Below are positions 25,273-34,709 of a stretch of DNA of 56,873 nt, in pieces. How positions within the stretch are numbered: the stretch's first letter is position 1; each line of letters begins with the position of its first letter. The position numbers and the translations under genes were made by a program. Source of the stretch: Acidobacteriota bacterium (GTDB lineage: Bacteria; Acidobacteriota; Vicinamibacteria; Vicinamibacterales; JAKQTR01); the NCBI GenBank assembly GCA_026393755.1, contig JAPKZO010000038.1:1-56873 (forward strand), read 5' to 3'. The notes under the pieces were generated by a model. The model saw nothing but the letters and a program-made list of their open reading frames with translations, made no database searches and was not told where the DNA came from.

Positions 25273-26601
25273 GCGCGAGTATAGTGGTGAGGGAGACGCG
25301 ATGACACGTGACGTGATTCGCCGCCTGCCGAAGACCGATCTGCACGTCCACCTCGATGGGTCGCTGCGCCTGCCAACGCTCATCGAGCTGGCCCGCGAGC
25401 GCGGCCTCGAACTGCCGTCGCTGACCGAGGACGGGCTTCGGGAGACGGTCTTTCGTCCTCGGTACGCCAGCCTCGGAGAATATCTCGAGGGATTTCGCTA
25501 CACCGTGGCGGTGCTGCAGGATCGCGAAGCGCTCGAGCGGGCGGCGTTCGAGTTGTGCGAGGACTGCCAGGCGGAGGGCGTGCGGTACGTCGAGATTCGC
25601 TTCGCGCCCCAGCTTCACGTCCGCCGCGAGTTTGAGTTCTCGGACGTCGTGCGGGCGGTGGACGCCGGAATTCGCCTGGCCTCGGACGCGTTCAACTCCC
25701 GGCCCGAGGTGGCGGCCGGCCTGGAGCCCCGCTTCGCTGCCGGGATCATTCTGTGCGCGCTGCGCTACTTCACGCCGGCTCTTTCGGAAGGATACAGGCG
25801 CTTCTTCGAGGCGCTGCCGGAGGCACCGCCACACGAATTGCACTCGGCGGCCAGTGTGCAGGTGGCGCGGGCGGCGGCGCGGCTCAAGCACGACGAGGGA
25901 TTGCTGGTGGTCGGCATCGACCTGGCGGGACAGGAAAAGGGCTATCCGGCCGAGGACCATCGAGCGGCCTACCAGGTGGCGCACGAGGCGTTTCTCGGCA
26001 AGACGGTCCATGCGGGCGAGGACTACGGGCCCGAGTCGATCTTCCAGGCCATCGGGAACCTGCACGCCGACCGGATTGGCCACGGGACGTGGCTGTTCGA
26101 CGAATCGAAAATCACGGGCAGGCGCGTCACCGATCGCAAGGCGTACGTCGAGCGCCTGGCGCAGTTCGTCGCCGACAAGCGGATCACGATCGAGGTGTGC
26201 CTGACGTCCAACCAGCAGACCGTTCCGGAACTGGGGCAGGATCTGAGCCGGCACCCGTTTGCCGAGATGCGGAAGCGCCGGCTCTCAACCACGTTCTGTA
26301 CCGACAACCGGCTCGTGTCAAACACCACCGTGACCGACGAGATCCAGCGTGCGGCGGACGCCTTCGCCCTCACCGACCGTGAGGTGCGCGACATCCTCGT
26401 CTACGGTTTCAAGCGCAGCTTCTTCCCCGGCACCTATCTGGAGAAGCGCGCCTACGTCCGCCAGGTGATCGACTTCGCCGACTCCGTTCTCGACCACGAC
26501 GCCAGCGTCAGGTCGTGACGCGGCGCGGAGGAGCAAGTCATCGCAGCACGGCGCGAAGCGCCCCAGTGATGCCGTCCCGTACGTTCGACCACGTGACCGC
26601 G
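25273..26601. repeat. 1.33-kb segmental duplication, copy 1
   Basis: Near-identical to 34710-36038. It starts at GCGCGAGTATAGTGG before the adenosine deaminase gene and ends at TTCGACCACGTGACCGCG after it. The TATAGT just upstream of the ATG (25280-25285) is kept in both copies. Sequence outside these borders is unrelated in the two places. The 3' part covers the degraded end of a minus-strand gene. The rest of the gap 26602-26747 holds nothing I recognise. Confidence 0.85.
25301..26518 (+). CDS. Adenosine deaminase-family protein, copy 1
   Basis: 405 residues from the ATG at 25301 (GGGAG upstream). Metal and catalytic motifs of the ADA family: HVHLDGS near the N-terminus, TVHAGEDYG, DRIGHGTWLF, CLTSNQQT and CTDNRLVSNT. 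The usual Asp-Asp pair is Asp-Asn here, so substrate contacts may differ from classical adenosine deaminase. It hydrolyses a purine amino group, probably of adenosine or deoxyadenosine; other family members act on N6-methyl-AMP or aminofutalosine. About 95% identical to the protein at 34738. Confidence 0.85.
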   Translation: MTRDVIRRLPKTDLHVHLDGSLRLPTLIELARERGLELPSLTEDGLRETVFRPRYASLGEYLEGFRYTVAVLQDREALERAAFELCEDCQAEGVRYVEIRFAPQLHVRREFEFSDVVRAVDAGIRLASDAFNSRPEVAAGLEPRFAAGIILCALRYFTPALSEGYRRFFEALPEAPPHELHSAASVQVARAAARLKHDEGLLVVGIDLAGQEKGYPAEDHRAAYQVAHEAFLGKTVHAGEDYGPESIFQAIGNLHADRIGHGTWLFDESKITGRRVTDRKAYVERLAQFVADKRITIEVCLTSNQQTVPELGQDLSRHPFAEMRKRRLSTTFCTDNRLVSNTTVTDEIQRAADAFALTDREVRDILVYGFKRSFFPGTYLEKRAYVRQVIDFADSVLDHDASVRS

Positions 26602-26747
26602 TCGGATCGCGCTGCGGTTTCGGTTGCGCCGGCGCGACCCTACTGCGCACGCCAGCGCCAAGCCGGCACAACCTCAATCTGCACGTCGTCTTCGACCAGG
26701 CGGTCGGCCTGGCCGAGGGTGACGACGATGGCGCGCCGACGGCCTGA

Positions 26748-27800
26748 CTAGCGCAGCGACGCGAGATCGATCACGAAACGGTACTTCACGTCACTTCTCA
26801 GCATGCGCTCGTACGCGATGTTGATGTCCTGCATCCGGATCATCTCGATGTCCGACGTGAGGCCGTGTTCCGCGCAGAAGTCGAGCATCTCCTGGGTCTC
26901 GCGGATGCCGCCAATGAGCGAGCCCGCGATCCGTCGCCTCCGGAAGATCAGATTGAAGACGGCCGGGGACGGATGCGGCTGGGCCGGCGCCCCCACCAGG
27001 CACAGCGTCGCGTCGCGCTTGAGCAGCGCGGTGAGCGCGTCCAGATCGTGCGGGGCGGCGACGGTGTCCAGGATGAAATCGAAGCTGCCGGCGTGCTTCT
27101 TCATGCCGTCCCGGTCCGTCGAAATCACCACGTCGTCCGCGCCGAGCCGGCGCGCGTCCGCGATCTTGCCGGGAGAGGTCGTGAACAGCACGACGTGGGC
27201 GCCGAAGGCGCGCCCGAACTTCAGCCCCATGTGGCCAAGCCCGCCGAGTCCCACGATTCCGACCTTTTGTCCCCGGTCCACTCCCCAGTGACGCAAGGGT
27301 GAGTAGGTCGTGATCCCCGCGCACAGGAGCGGCGCCACACCGGGAAGGCTCAACGACGACGGCACGCGCAACACGAACCGCTCGTCGACGACAATGCGCG
27401 TCGAGTAGCCGCCGTAGGTCATCGTCCCGGTGTGCGTGTCGGGGCTGTTGTAGGTGAAGATCGATCCGCTCTGGCAGTACTGTTCCAGGCCGTCGCGGCA
27501 GTCCGGGCAGGTCCCGCAGGAATCCACCATGCAGCCCACGCCGGCCAGATCGCCCTTCGCCAAGCGCGTCACGCTGCCGCCGACGCGGCTAATCCGGCCC
27601 ACGATCTCGTGACCCGGGACCACCGGGTACACCGTGTTCATCCACTCGTTGCGTGCCGTGTGCAGGTCGGAGTGGCACACTCCGCAGTACTGGATCTCGA
27701 TCTCCACATCGCTCGGTCCAGGTTCGCGGCGTTCGAACGGAAATGATTCGAGCGGCGTCGTCGCGCTGTGCGCCGCGTATCCGATCGTCGTGTTCATCAT
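26748..27800 (-). CDS. Zinc-dependent NAD(P)-alcohol dehydrogenase (cinnamyl-alcohol/YahK type)
   Basis: 350 residues from the ATG at 27800, with GAGGGA upstream. Catalytic zinc: YCGVCHSDLHTARNEW and PVVPGHEIVGRI. Structural zinc: CGTCPDCRDGLEQYC. Rossmann motif: VGIVGLGGLGHMGLKF. The ending RSDVKYRFVIDLASL is that of the CAD/YahK/AdhC group, which reduces aldehydes with NADPH. It stands alone on the minus strand; the range is likely broad (aromatic or aliphatic aldehydes). Confidence 0.9.
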   Translation of the reverse strand: MMNTTIGYAAHSATTPLESFPFERREPGPSDVEIEIQYCGVCHSDLHTARNEWMNTVYPVVPGHEIVGRISRVGGSVTRLAKGDLAGVGCMVDSCGTCPDCRDGLEQYCQSGSIFTYNSPDTHTGTMTYGGYSTRIVVDERFVLRVPSSLSLPGVAPLLCAGITTYSPLRHWGVDRGQKVGIVGLGGLGHMGLKFGRAFGAHVVLFTTSPGKIADARRLGADDVVISTDRDGMKKHAGSFDFILDTVAAPHDLDALTALLKRDATLCLVGAPAQPHPSPAVFNLIFRRRRIAGSLIGGIRETQEMLDFCAEHGLTSDIEMIRMQDINIAYERMLRSDVKYRFVIDLASLR

Positions 27801-28014
27801 GGATCCCTCGCGTTGTCGTTGCCATGCCCACCGGCGAGCCGGCTCAAGCTGATTCTGACTGACATCGCCGGGCGTGCGCAACGTCGGCGGATGGCACCGG
27901 GTACGTCGAGTCCTGGCGTCCGGACGGGCGAGCCGCTGTCGCCGCACCGATGGTACGTGAATGGATGACAGCATGCCGGTCTTGGTCCCTCGTCAGGCGG
28001 CTCCCCTACACGCG

Positions 28015-28039
28015 AAGGGCCACCGCGATGGTGGCCCTT
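28015..28039 (-). terminator. Strong hairpin, probable terminator
   Basis: Perfect 10-bp stem AAGGGCCACC, loop GCGAT, GGTGGCCCTT. It lies in the gap between the HAF gene (ending at 28177 on the minus strand) and the start of the alcohol dehydrogenase, so it could end transcription from the former. There is no U-tract longer than two, so Rho-independent action is uncertain. Confidence 0.5.
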
Positions 28040-28176
28040 GATGGTTCGAAAGCGATCGGGTTCGCCTGATCGCGCTGGGGCGGGGTTGCGAGGCCGCCAG
28101 GGCGCGATCGGGAGCAAGAAGCCGTCCGATACCTCTGGCGGCTCCTCAATGAAACGTCAATGTTGAAGCCCACGAA

Positions 28177-29340
28177 TCAACGGATGATCGTGGCGGCAAA
28201 CGCCTGGAGCGGGCCTGTGGTGTCAAGTCGATAACGCCCTACCACCACACCGTGGTTGTTCACTCCGAGAGCGCGACTGTAGTCCCCCGGAACCACAAGT
28301 TGGATCGCGTTGCCTGGATCGGTTGTAACCCAACGCGCCGCTCTTATGTGGGAAGCGGAATCGTAATTCATCCCCACGATGTCGCCAACATCGTTGATGC
28401 ACCACGCGATTGCCACCTGGTTATACCCAAGCTCTGTCAGGTTCCAGACGTGGTGCTTGGGAGGCGGGCTCACCATCCAATACGCGGGGGTAGTTGTGTT
28501 CCAGGCATCAGCGCTCATGTCGCCGACAATCTCGCCCTGGTTGTTGATGGAAAGTGCCTCGGTGTAACCATACGTCTTGCCGCTGGAAGTGCTCACGTTC
28601 GGCAACCGCTGGACTGTCCAGCCACCGTTACGGTCCGGATTCCAGACCACGGCGATCTCGTCATACTTGTTGGTCCAGGCATCACCAACGATCTGACCCA
28701 GATCATTGACTCCCCAGCCGGACCAGTTGTTGAGAGTATCGCCTCTGAACACGGCGTTGTGCTGTTCCAGCCCTCCGGTCGGAAGGACATGAATCACCCA
28801 CCTCTCGGTCGGCTGGCCGTGGTTCCACACCTGCTCCAATCTCCAGACGACAGCTGTCGCCCAGATGCTTCTGGCATTGAGCCAATGGTAGCTGTTGCCG
28901 ACGATGAGAGTTCCCGAACTGTTAATTGCGATGGCTGCGCTGCCATCGTCGCCCGGGAGGGTTCCAAGATCGACGCCTGTCTTGTCGTCAACGTTCCAGG
29001 CATAGGCCCTTGCTTCACCGTTCTCTGACCTGATATGTCCGGCAACGATTCCCGCGCTGGAGATTCCCATCCCCTCCGAAGCCCACATCTCGTTGCTGCT
29101 CATGCCGTTTACAATCCAGGTCAAGTCGGAATCCGGACTCAGCTTCAACCCCAACATCCTGGTATCTCCGGCAACGTCACCCCAGCCCACTGCCATTCCG
29201 GAATCATTCACTGCATTTAGTGCGGCCCAGGTTCCATTCGGGGCATGGCCCAGATCGCGTGGTGTTTGACCCCATCCCGTTTGGGCGCTGCCAACCAGAA
29301 GCAGCAGCGCGAGAAACAAAGCGTTCCTGAGTTTCGGCAT
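28177..29340 (-). CDS. Secreted HAF-repeat protein
   Basis: 387 residues; GAGGTGA precedes the ATG at 29340. Signal peptide MPKLRNALFLALLLLVGSAQTGWG. The mature part is made of repeats in which W/G/D-rich strands alternate with phrases such as INSSGTLIVGNS, INNQGEIVGDM, VNDLGQIVGDA, INDVGDIVGMN and VNNHGVVVGRY. This is the HAF family of exported beta-propeller-like proteins of unknown function. It lies 97 nt downstream of the hydrolase at 29438-30748 on the same strand and may form a two-gene operon with it. Confidence 0.85.
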   Translation of the reverse strand: MPKLRNALFLALLLLVGSAQTGWGQTPRDLGHAPNGTWAALNAVNDSGMAVGWGDVAGDTRMLGLKLSPDSDLTWIVNGMSSNEMWASEGMGISSAGIVAGHIRSENGEARAYAWNVDDKTGVDLGTLPGDDGSAAIAINSSGTLIVGNSYHWLNARSIWATAVVWRLEQVWNHGQPTERWVIHVLPTGGLEQHNAVFRGDTLNNWSGWGVNDLGQIVGDAWTNKYDEIAVVWNPDRNGGWTVQRLPNVSTSSGKTYGYTEALSINNQGEIVGDMSADAWNTTTPAYWMVSPPPKHHVWNLTELGYNQVAIAWCINDVGDIVGMNYDSASHIRAARWVTTDPGNAIQLVVPGDYSRALGVNNHGVVVGRYRLDTTGPLQAFAATIIR

Positions 29341-29437
29341 ACTTCACCTCGAAATTGAAATTGAGATTCGCGATTTGGTTTCCACCGACATGGTGATGGC
29401 CGCCCTTGTGAGTGTCAGAGGAGAGTTCTTTTGCCAC

Positions 29438-30748
29438 CTACTTGTGCGCCTTGATCCAGTTCAGAATCGGCTGCCACACCAGGGTTTCAGCATCGACGGC
29501 GGTGAGCAGGTCGACGTGCCCGAAGTCCTCGGCCCGCTGGTCGTCCGGCAGCAGTTGGACGATCAGGATCGTGACATCGTGGCTCGCCACGAGGGTCGTC
29601 GAATAGTCCCCGAAGTGTCCGAAGCCTCCGGCCGCTCCCACGTAGAAGAGAGGGACCGTGATGTCACCCACATGGTCGGCGTACGTGACTCCGGGGTGGC
29701 GCCTCCCGCAGTTGACGGTGGCGTCTTCCACGTCGATCCGGTTCGGGCTGTAAGGCGATTCGTTGTTGCCGAGCAGATCGAACCACAGCCTGGGCTCGGT
29801 GAATCGCAGGGCATCAGGGTTCCCATTCGCATCGAGCAAGCTCCCGGCAAAGTGCCAGGGGATCACGGCGTCTTCGGGCCATCCTGCGACACCCAGCGCG
29901 AAGTGATAGTTGTCGAATCCGGGGTCATAGGGCGAAACCTCCAACGGCTGGTCGATGGCAAGTCGGCCCATCGCCAACATGTCCCGGTTATCCCAGTTGT
30001 ACGTGCCGCTCTTGATCACCTGCCGAAGCTCCTTCAGCTTCGCGCAGGACTGTGCCTGGTAGTCCGCGCCCTCGAACTTCACGCCGTAGTCGAGCGGAAT
30101 GAGCCCCCTCACGTTCCGGAGTTCGCGCGGACGCTGGGTGTCGTTGGCGGCGACGGCGTAACTGATTTGCGCGCCGTAGCTGAGCCCCGACACAAAGAGC
30201 GGCCCCGCAGGATCGGACGTGCTGCCCCGCATCTGGCGGGCGATCGTGAGCGCGATCTGCGCGTCCTCGACGTCCCGCAAAATGCCCCAGTCCTTCATAA
30301 AGAGGAAATCGGTGGTGGACTCGGGGACGAGCGCCCACCTGTAGTCCATCCCCCAGACATCGATATCGTTGGCCGCCAGGTAGATCGCAATGGCGCGATC
30401 TCGCGCGGGGACGTCTGAAATCAGCGGCTCAAGGTAGAGCCCCTTGAAGTAGGTCGGTGCCCCGGGGAAGAACATGACCGCCTGGGCCGGATCTGCCGGT
30501 TGGTGGGAGCGCCGTTCCTTGACGACCCGGTGAAGCCCTATCACGTCGTGCTCGCCCGGGCCGACGCGAACCGTCCAGCTGTAGTAGACGATGTTCTGGT
30601 ACAGGACAGTCCGCTGCGGGACCCCAATCGCCACGTCGGAGGGCAGGTTCCGGACGCCAGGAAGACCTTCCCGGCCCTGTGCCGGCGCGACAGACGCTGA
30701 CACCAGGCTCAGTGCGACGGCGAGCATCCAGCGTGTAAACACCTTCAT
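29438..30748 (-). CDS. Secreted alpha/beta hydrolase of unknown substrate
   Basis: 436 residues starting MKVFTRWMLAVALSLVSAS, a signal peptide ending near APAQG. An alpha/beta hydrolase fold is suggested by VMFFPGAPTYFKGLY (strand and oxyanion loop), IYLAANDIDVWGMDYR, the nucleophile elbow VSGLSYGAQISYA (G-x-S-x-G) and GHVDLLT near the end, a likely His site. Long for a simple esterase. Divergent from the ECF sigma factor gene; the 147-nt gap is the shared promoter region. Confidence 0.7.
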   Translation of the reverse strand: MKVFTRWMLAVALSLVSASVAPAQGREGLPGVRNLPSDVAIGVPQRTVLYQNIVYYSWTVRVGPGEHDVIGLHRVVKERRSHQPADPAQAVMFFPGAPTYFKGLYLEPLISDVPARDRAIAIYLAANDIDVWGMDYRWALVPESTTDFLFMKDWGILRDVEDAQIALTIARQMRGSTSDPAGPLFVSGLSYGAQISYAVAANDTQRPRELRNVRGLIPLDYGVKFEGADYQAQSCAKLKELRQVIKSGTYNWDNRDMLAMGRLAIDQPLEVSPYDPGFDNYHFALGVAGWPEDAVIPWHFAGSLLDANGNPDALRFTEPRLWFDLLGNNESPYSPNRIDVEDATVNCGRRHPGVTYADHVGDITVPLFYVGAAGGFGHFGDYSTTLVASHDVTILIVQLLPDDQRAEDFGHVDLLTAVDAETLVWQPILNWIKAHK

Positions 30749-30895
30749 GTCGAAGCTCCTTCAGGAGAGTTGTTCGGGCCGGGGCGGGAAGAGCCCGCGT
30801 CGGCGCAGAAGACCGGTTTCGATATCAGTGGCCCTCAATTGGGGTACCGAAAACGGCTGGCAGAAACTACAATGGGCGGCGAGGAATCCCCTGCC

Positions 30896-31507
30896 ATGCC
30901 GATGCCCGGCGCCCCGACGCACGAGATCACCGCCTTGTTGAGGGCCTGGGAGAAGGGGCAGGCCACGGCTCTCGACGACCTGACCCCCGTCGTGTACCGG
31001 GAGTTGAAACGGCTGGCGCGGCGGCACATGCGCGGGAGGGATGGCGAGACCCTGCAGACGACGGCGCTCGTTCACGAGGCCTACCTCAGGCTCGTGGCCA
31101 TGAGCGACGTCAAGTGGGCGGACCGGGCCCATTTCTATGCCGTGTCGGCTCGCATCATGCGGGGAATCCTGGTGGACGCCGCCCGTGCCCGGTGCGCTCA
31201 GAAGCGAGGTGGGCTGTCGAGGCGCGCCGGCGTGTCCCCCGACATCGACCTCGATCAGGTTCCGGACATGGGTTCCGGACGCGCCCGGGAGATCCTGGCC
31301 ATCCACGAGGCCCTGGAGCATCTGGCAACGATGGACCCGCGCCAGGCGCAGGTGGTCGAGATGCGCTTCTTCGTCGGCCTCACCGTCGATGAGACCGCCG
31401 CCGTGCTGAAGATCTCTCCGCAGAGCGTCATGCGGGACTGGAAGCTCGCCAAGGCCTGGCTCCGACGGGAGATTCGCCGGGGCGCGGACGACTCGAAGCA
31501 CGGATAA
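30896..31507 (+). CDS. ECF-family RNA polymerase sigma factor (acidobacterial type)
   Basis: 203 residues from the ATG at 30896; an ATG at 30872 is also possible. Sigma-2 region: LTPVVYRELKRLARRHMRGRDGE...TTALVHEAYLRL. Sigma-4 region: LATMDPRQAQVVEMRFFVGLTVDETAAVLKISPQSVMRDWKLAKAWL. It belongs to the ECF group usually found next to PknB-like kinases in acidobacteria and planctomycetes. Here the kinase starts 40 nt downstream, so signalling from kinase to sigma factor, or regulation of both from one promoter, is likely. No anti-sigma factor is adjacent. Confidence 0.88.
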   Translation: MPMPGAPTHEITALLRAWEKGQATALDDLTPVVYRELKRLARRHMRGRDGETLQTTALVHEAYLRLVAMSDVKWADRAHFYAVSARIMRGILVDAARARCAQKRGGLSRRAGVSPDIDLDQVPDMGSGRAREILAIHEALEHLATMDPRQAQVVEMRFFVGLTVDETAAVLKISPQSVMRDWKLAKAWLRREIRRGADDSKHG

Positions 31508-31547
31508 CCAACCGACGACAGAGTGCTAGTGGCGGGGTCTCGAACCT

Positions 31548-34500
31548 ATGCATCTCGGCAAATGGGAGCGGGTGAAGGACGTCTATCATGCGGCGCTCGA
31601 CCGCGATCCCGATGAGCGGGCAGCCTTCCTCGAGAAGGCCTGCAAGGACGACCCCGAGATCTTGAGAGAGGTCGAATCGCTGCTCGCTGAGGCAAGCGAC
31701 GACTCGTTCCTTGAGCAGCCCGCCTGGCAGGCGGCCGAACCCGCTGGCGATCGGTCCGGCCTCCCTGAACCCGCGACTGAGAACGAGCATCCTGCGGGGC
31801 CCCAGACGGGAGACTTCCCCGTCCGCCGGCGCGCGTTTCTGTCTGTTGTCTGGCTGATGCTCGCTGGGGTTGTCGTGACGTTCGGCTACGCGGCCTGGAC
31901 AATGCCGCGAGCCGTCGCGGTCTTCGGATGGTCTGAGGCGCAGCGAGGCGCGCGGTGGCAAGTTGCCAGCATCAGGCCCGAAAGCCCCGCCGCAAACGCG
32001 CTTCAGCCGGGTGATGTTCTACTCAGTCTGAACGGCGACGCTCACGTCGCCCAGGTCGGCACCTCGCCCTACCGCGACTTTCTGGGCATCGGAGAGCACT
32101 ACCGGATTCAGGTCAGCCGGGCCGGTGCGGCGCGGGAGTACGTGCTGCCCACGGTTGGCGCCCGCCCGGACCTGACGTATCGGCTGTTCTTCTTTCTGCT
32201 CAGCCTGGCCTGGTGTGCGATAGGGCTGTTCATCGGCTTTGCCCGGCCGCAGGAAGAAATGGCCCGGCTGGCGTTCGCGGCGGCTGTCCTGACTGGCTTG
32301 GTCTTCCTGCAGACCAGTCAGTTGACGGCCCTCTACGCCCTGCAACCGCTGCACGTGGTCCTCGGCTACCACTTCTTCTATCTGTTTCCCGGCAACCCGC
32401 CCCGGGCAAGAGGATGGAGGACGCTGCTCTGGTTGCTGTACCTGGGGACGGCGACGTTCGCGGTCCCTGCGGAGTATCTCACATGGGTGGGGTTCGTGCA
32501 GGGTCCGCAGGCAGTGACGCCGTGGCTTGCGGGCCCCGTGGGCACACTGATGACATGGGTACTTAATGTCACGGGCCTGCTGGCGATGTTCGGCGCGATC
32601 GTGGTTGCCGTCCACAAGTATCGTGCGCTCACCGATCCCGATCAGCGCCGCCGCTTCCATTGGATCACCCTCGGCGGGGTCGTGGGCCTGGCGCCGCCAG
32701 CGGTGCTGGGCGTGGTGGGTCTTGTCCGCGCGAACCCCGACATCGCCCGGTGGCTTCTGCCGGGATACGCCTGGACCGTGTTCGATATGGTCACGTGCGG
32801 GTTCAGTGTTGCGATCCCGTTGAGCGTTGCGTATGCGGTCGTCAAGCACGGGGTGTTCGGCGTCAAGGTCGCGATCCGGCTCGGCATTCAGTACCTGCTC
32901 GCCCGCCGCGCGCTTCAGGCTCTGCTGGCTCTGCCGATCGGCGCCCTGCTCTACACGGTGGTGAGCTACCGCCAGCGAACCATCGCGGAACTGGTCACTG
33001 GCACGACGGCGTATCTCTATTGGATCCTGGCCCTCGGCCTGAGCCTGCGGTTTCGCGCGCCGCTTCTCCGATGGCTCGATCAGAAGTTCTTCCACGAACA
33101 GTACGACAGCGGGCAAGTGGTCCTCGGGCTGGTAGACCAACTGGCCCGATTCGACTCGGAGGAAGCGATCTCCGGCTTCGTCTGCCGGCAACTGGAGCGC
33201 TCTCTCCACCCGAAGTCGATGCACCTCTGGTGGCGCACGAGCAGCGTCATGACGCTGGCACACAGCTCGGATCCGTCGCTCGCGAGCACTCCATTTCCGA
33301 TCAGCGAGAGCCTGCTGGAAGATCTGAAGCGCCTGGGAAGCGTCGCCCAGATGCCGCTGCCAACGGGAAGCGGCGCATCAGGCAGCGACTCCCGGTGGCT
33401 CGAAGAGCAGGGCGTGCGGATCATCGTGCCCGTGGCAGGCACGGGGCGGGTCGACGGTGTGCTGCTGCTTGGCGAGAAACAGTCCGAGCAACCGTACGGC
33501 GCAAGCGACATCCAACTGGTGCGGGTGATGATCCAGGCGACGTCGGTGATGCTCGACAACCTGCGCCTCAAGGGGCAGGTGACCGATGAGCAGCGGATCA
33601 GGCGCGACGTGCTCGCCAAGCTCGACGGCAGTCTTGTGAGCGTGATGCAGGAGTGCCCCGTGTGCGGCGCGTGTTTCGATCGCGGCGCCAGGGCGTGCGA
33701 CCGCGACGGGAGCGTGTTGACCCTCACCTTGCCGGTGGCCCGCACGCTGGACGGCAAGTACCGCCTGGACCGGCTCATCGGCCGGGGAGGAATGGGTGCA
33801 GTCTATGAGGCGCGCGACCTGCGGCTCGGGCGCGAAGTCGCGGTCAAGGTCATGCTCGGGGGAGCGTTCGGCCACCAGAGCGCGCTGCGCCGGTTTCGGC
33901 GGGAGGCTCAGGCCGTGGCGCGCCTGAACCACCCGAATGTGGTCGCCCTGTATGATTTTGGCGAACTCGAAGGCGGCGGAGCGTACCTCGTCATGGAGCG
34001 ACTTCACGGCGCCACGTTGCGCGCGGAAATGAAGCGGGCAGGCGCGTTCGCGCCAGGCGAAACGGCAGACTGGTTCGAGCAGATGCTGGACGGCCTTGCC
34101 GCTGCCCACGAGCAGGGCGTTGTCCACCGAGACCTCAAACCCGAGAATATCCTGGGCGTCGGCCGGGCTGGCGCTCCTCTGGCGGTGAAGATCGTGGACT
34201 TCGGGCTGGCAAAGATCCGTCCCCTGCCCTCCGCGGCGCCGACCTCGGCGAGCCTCAGCGAGTCGGGTGTCGTGATGGGGACCCTGGCCTACATGGCGCC
34301 CGAGCAACTCCGCGGACAGGAGGTGAACGCCCGCGCCGATGTCTATTCGGCCGGCGTGATTCTGGTCGAGATGCTGACACGAGCCAGGCCCTTCGCCGAC
34401 GGCGCGGACATCCGTCCTGATTACCACCTGCCGCCAGGGGTTCCCAACGACGCCGAGTTGAATGCGGTGCTACGGCGCTGCCTGGCGGTGGCGCCTCACG

Positions 34501-34595
34501 AGCGCTTTCCCTCGGCGGCTGAGCTGCGCAGCGCCCTGATACCGGCGCTTCGCCCGTGCGACACCAACAGGGCTCGGCTGCGGGACCGCCGGTAG
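31548..34595 (+). CDS. Multidomain membrane Ser/Thr protein kinase (PDZ, TM bundle, GAF-like, C-terminal kinase)
   Basis: 1015 residues. Residues 1-60: WERVKDVYHAALDRDPDERAAFLEKAC...EVESLLAE, the leader usually placed in front of a kinase domain. One membrane helix (about 85-105) is followed by a PDZ-like module (IRPESPAANALQPGDVLLSLNG). A bundle of about seven membrane helices covers about 205-500. A cytoplasmic GAF-like region follows (about 520-690), then a zinc-ribbon-like CPVCGACFDRGARACDRDG. The kinase is C-terminal (about 735-1000): GRGGMGAVYEA, VAVKVM, HRDLKPENIL, DFGLAK, MAPEQL; all catalytic residues are present. The order, sensor first and kinase last, is unlike the common N-terminal kinase/C-terminal sensor plan. 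Confidence 0.88.
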   Translation: MHLGKWERVKDVYHAALDRDPDERAAFLEKACKDDPEILREVESLLAEASDDSFLEQPAWQAAEPAGDRSGLPEPATENEHPAGPQTGDFPVRRRAFLSVVWLMLAGVVVTFGYAAWTMPRAVAVFGWSEAQRGARWQVASIRPESPAANALQPGDVLLSLNGDAHVAQVGTSPYRDFLGIGEHYRIQVSRAGAAREYVLPTVGARPDLTYRLFFFLLSLAWCAIGLFIGFARPQEEMARLAFAAAVLTGLVFLQTSQLTALYALQPLHVVLGYHFFYLFPGNPPRARGWRTLLWLLYLGTATFAVPAEYLTWVGFVQGPQAVTPWLAGPVGTLMTWVLNVTGLLAMFGAIVVAVHKYRALTDPDQRRRFHWITLGGVVGLAPPAVLGVVGLVRANPDIARWLLPGYAWTVFDMVTCGFSVAIPLSVAYAVVKHGVFGVKVAIRLGIQYLLARRALQALLALPIGALLYTVVSYRQRTIAELVTGTTAYLYWILALGLSLRFRAPLLRWLDQKFFHEQYDSGQVVLGLVDQLARFDSEEAISGFVCRQLERSLHPKSMHLWWRTSSVMTLAHSSDPSLASTPFPISESLLEDLKRLGSVAQMPLPTGSGASGSDSRWLEEQGVRIIVPVAGTGRVDGVLLLGEKQSEQPYGASDIQLVRVMIQATSVMLDNLRLKGQVTDEQRIRRDVLAKLDGSLVSVMQECPVCGACFDRGARACDRDGSVLTLTLPVARTLDGKYRLDRLIGRGGMGAVYEARDLRLGREVAVKVMLGGAFGHQSALRRFRREAQAVARLNHPNVVALYDFGELEGGGAYLVMERLHGATLRAEMKRAGAFAPGETADWFEQMLDGLAAAHEQGVVHRDLKPENILGVGRAGAPLAVKIVDFGLAKIRPLPSAAPTSASLSESGVVMGTLAYMAPEQLRGQEVNARADVYSAGVILVEMLTRARPFADGADIRPDYHLPPGVPNDAELNAVLRRCLAVAPHERFPSAAELRSALIPALRPCDTNRARLRDRR

Positions 34596-34709
34596 ACCCG
34601 CGTGAGGTGAACCGTACCCAGTTATGACATGAGCGGCCAGCTGGTCGCGAGCATTGAAGCCGGTGACCCCGCACTGGACCTGCCGTCCGCCCCGTTCCAA
34701 TGCGTCATC

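Noticed and set aside
28223-28405. Extra genes on the opposite strand of the HAF gene
   Set aside because: These frames are shadows; the HAF repeats, signal peptide and ribosome site lie on the minus strand.
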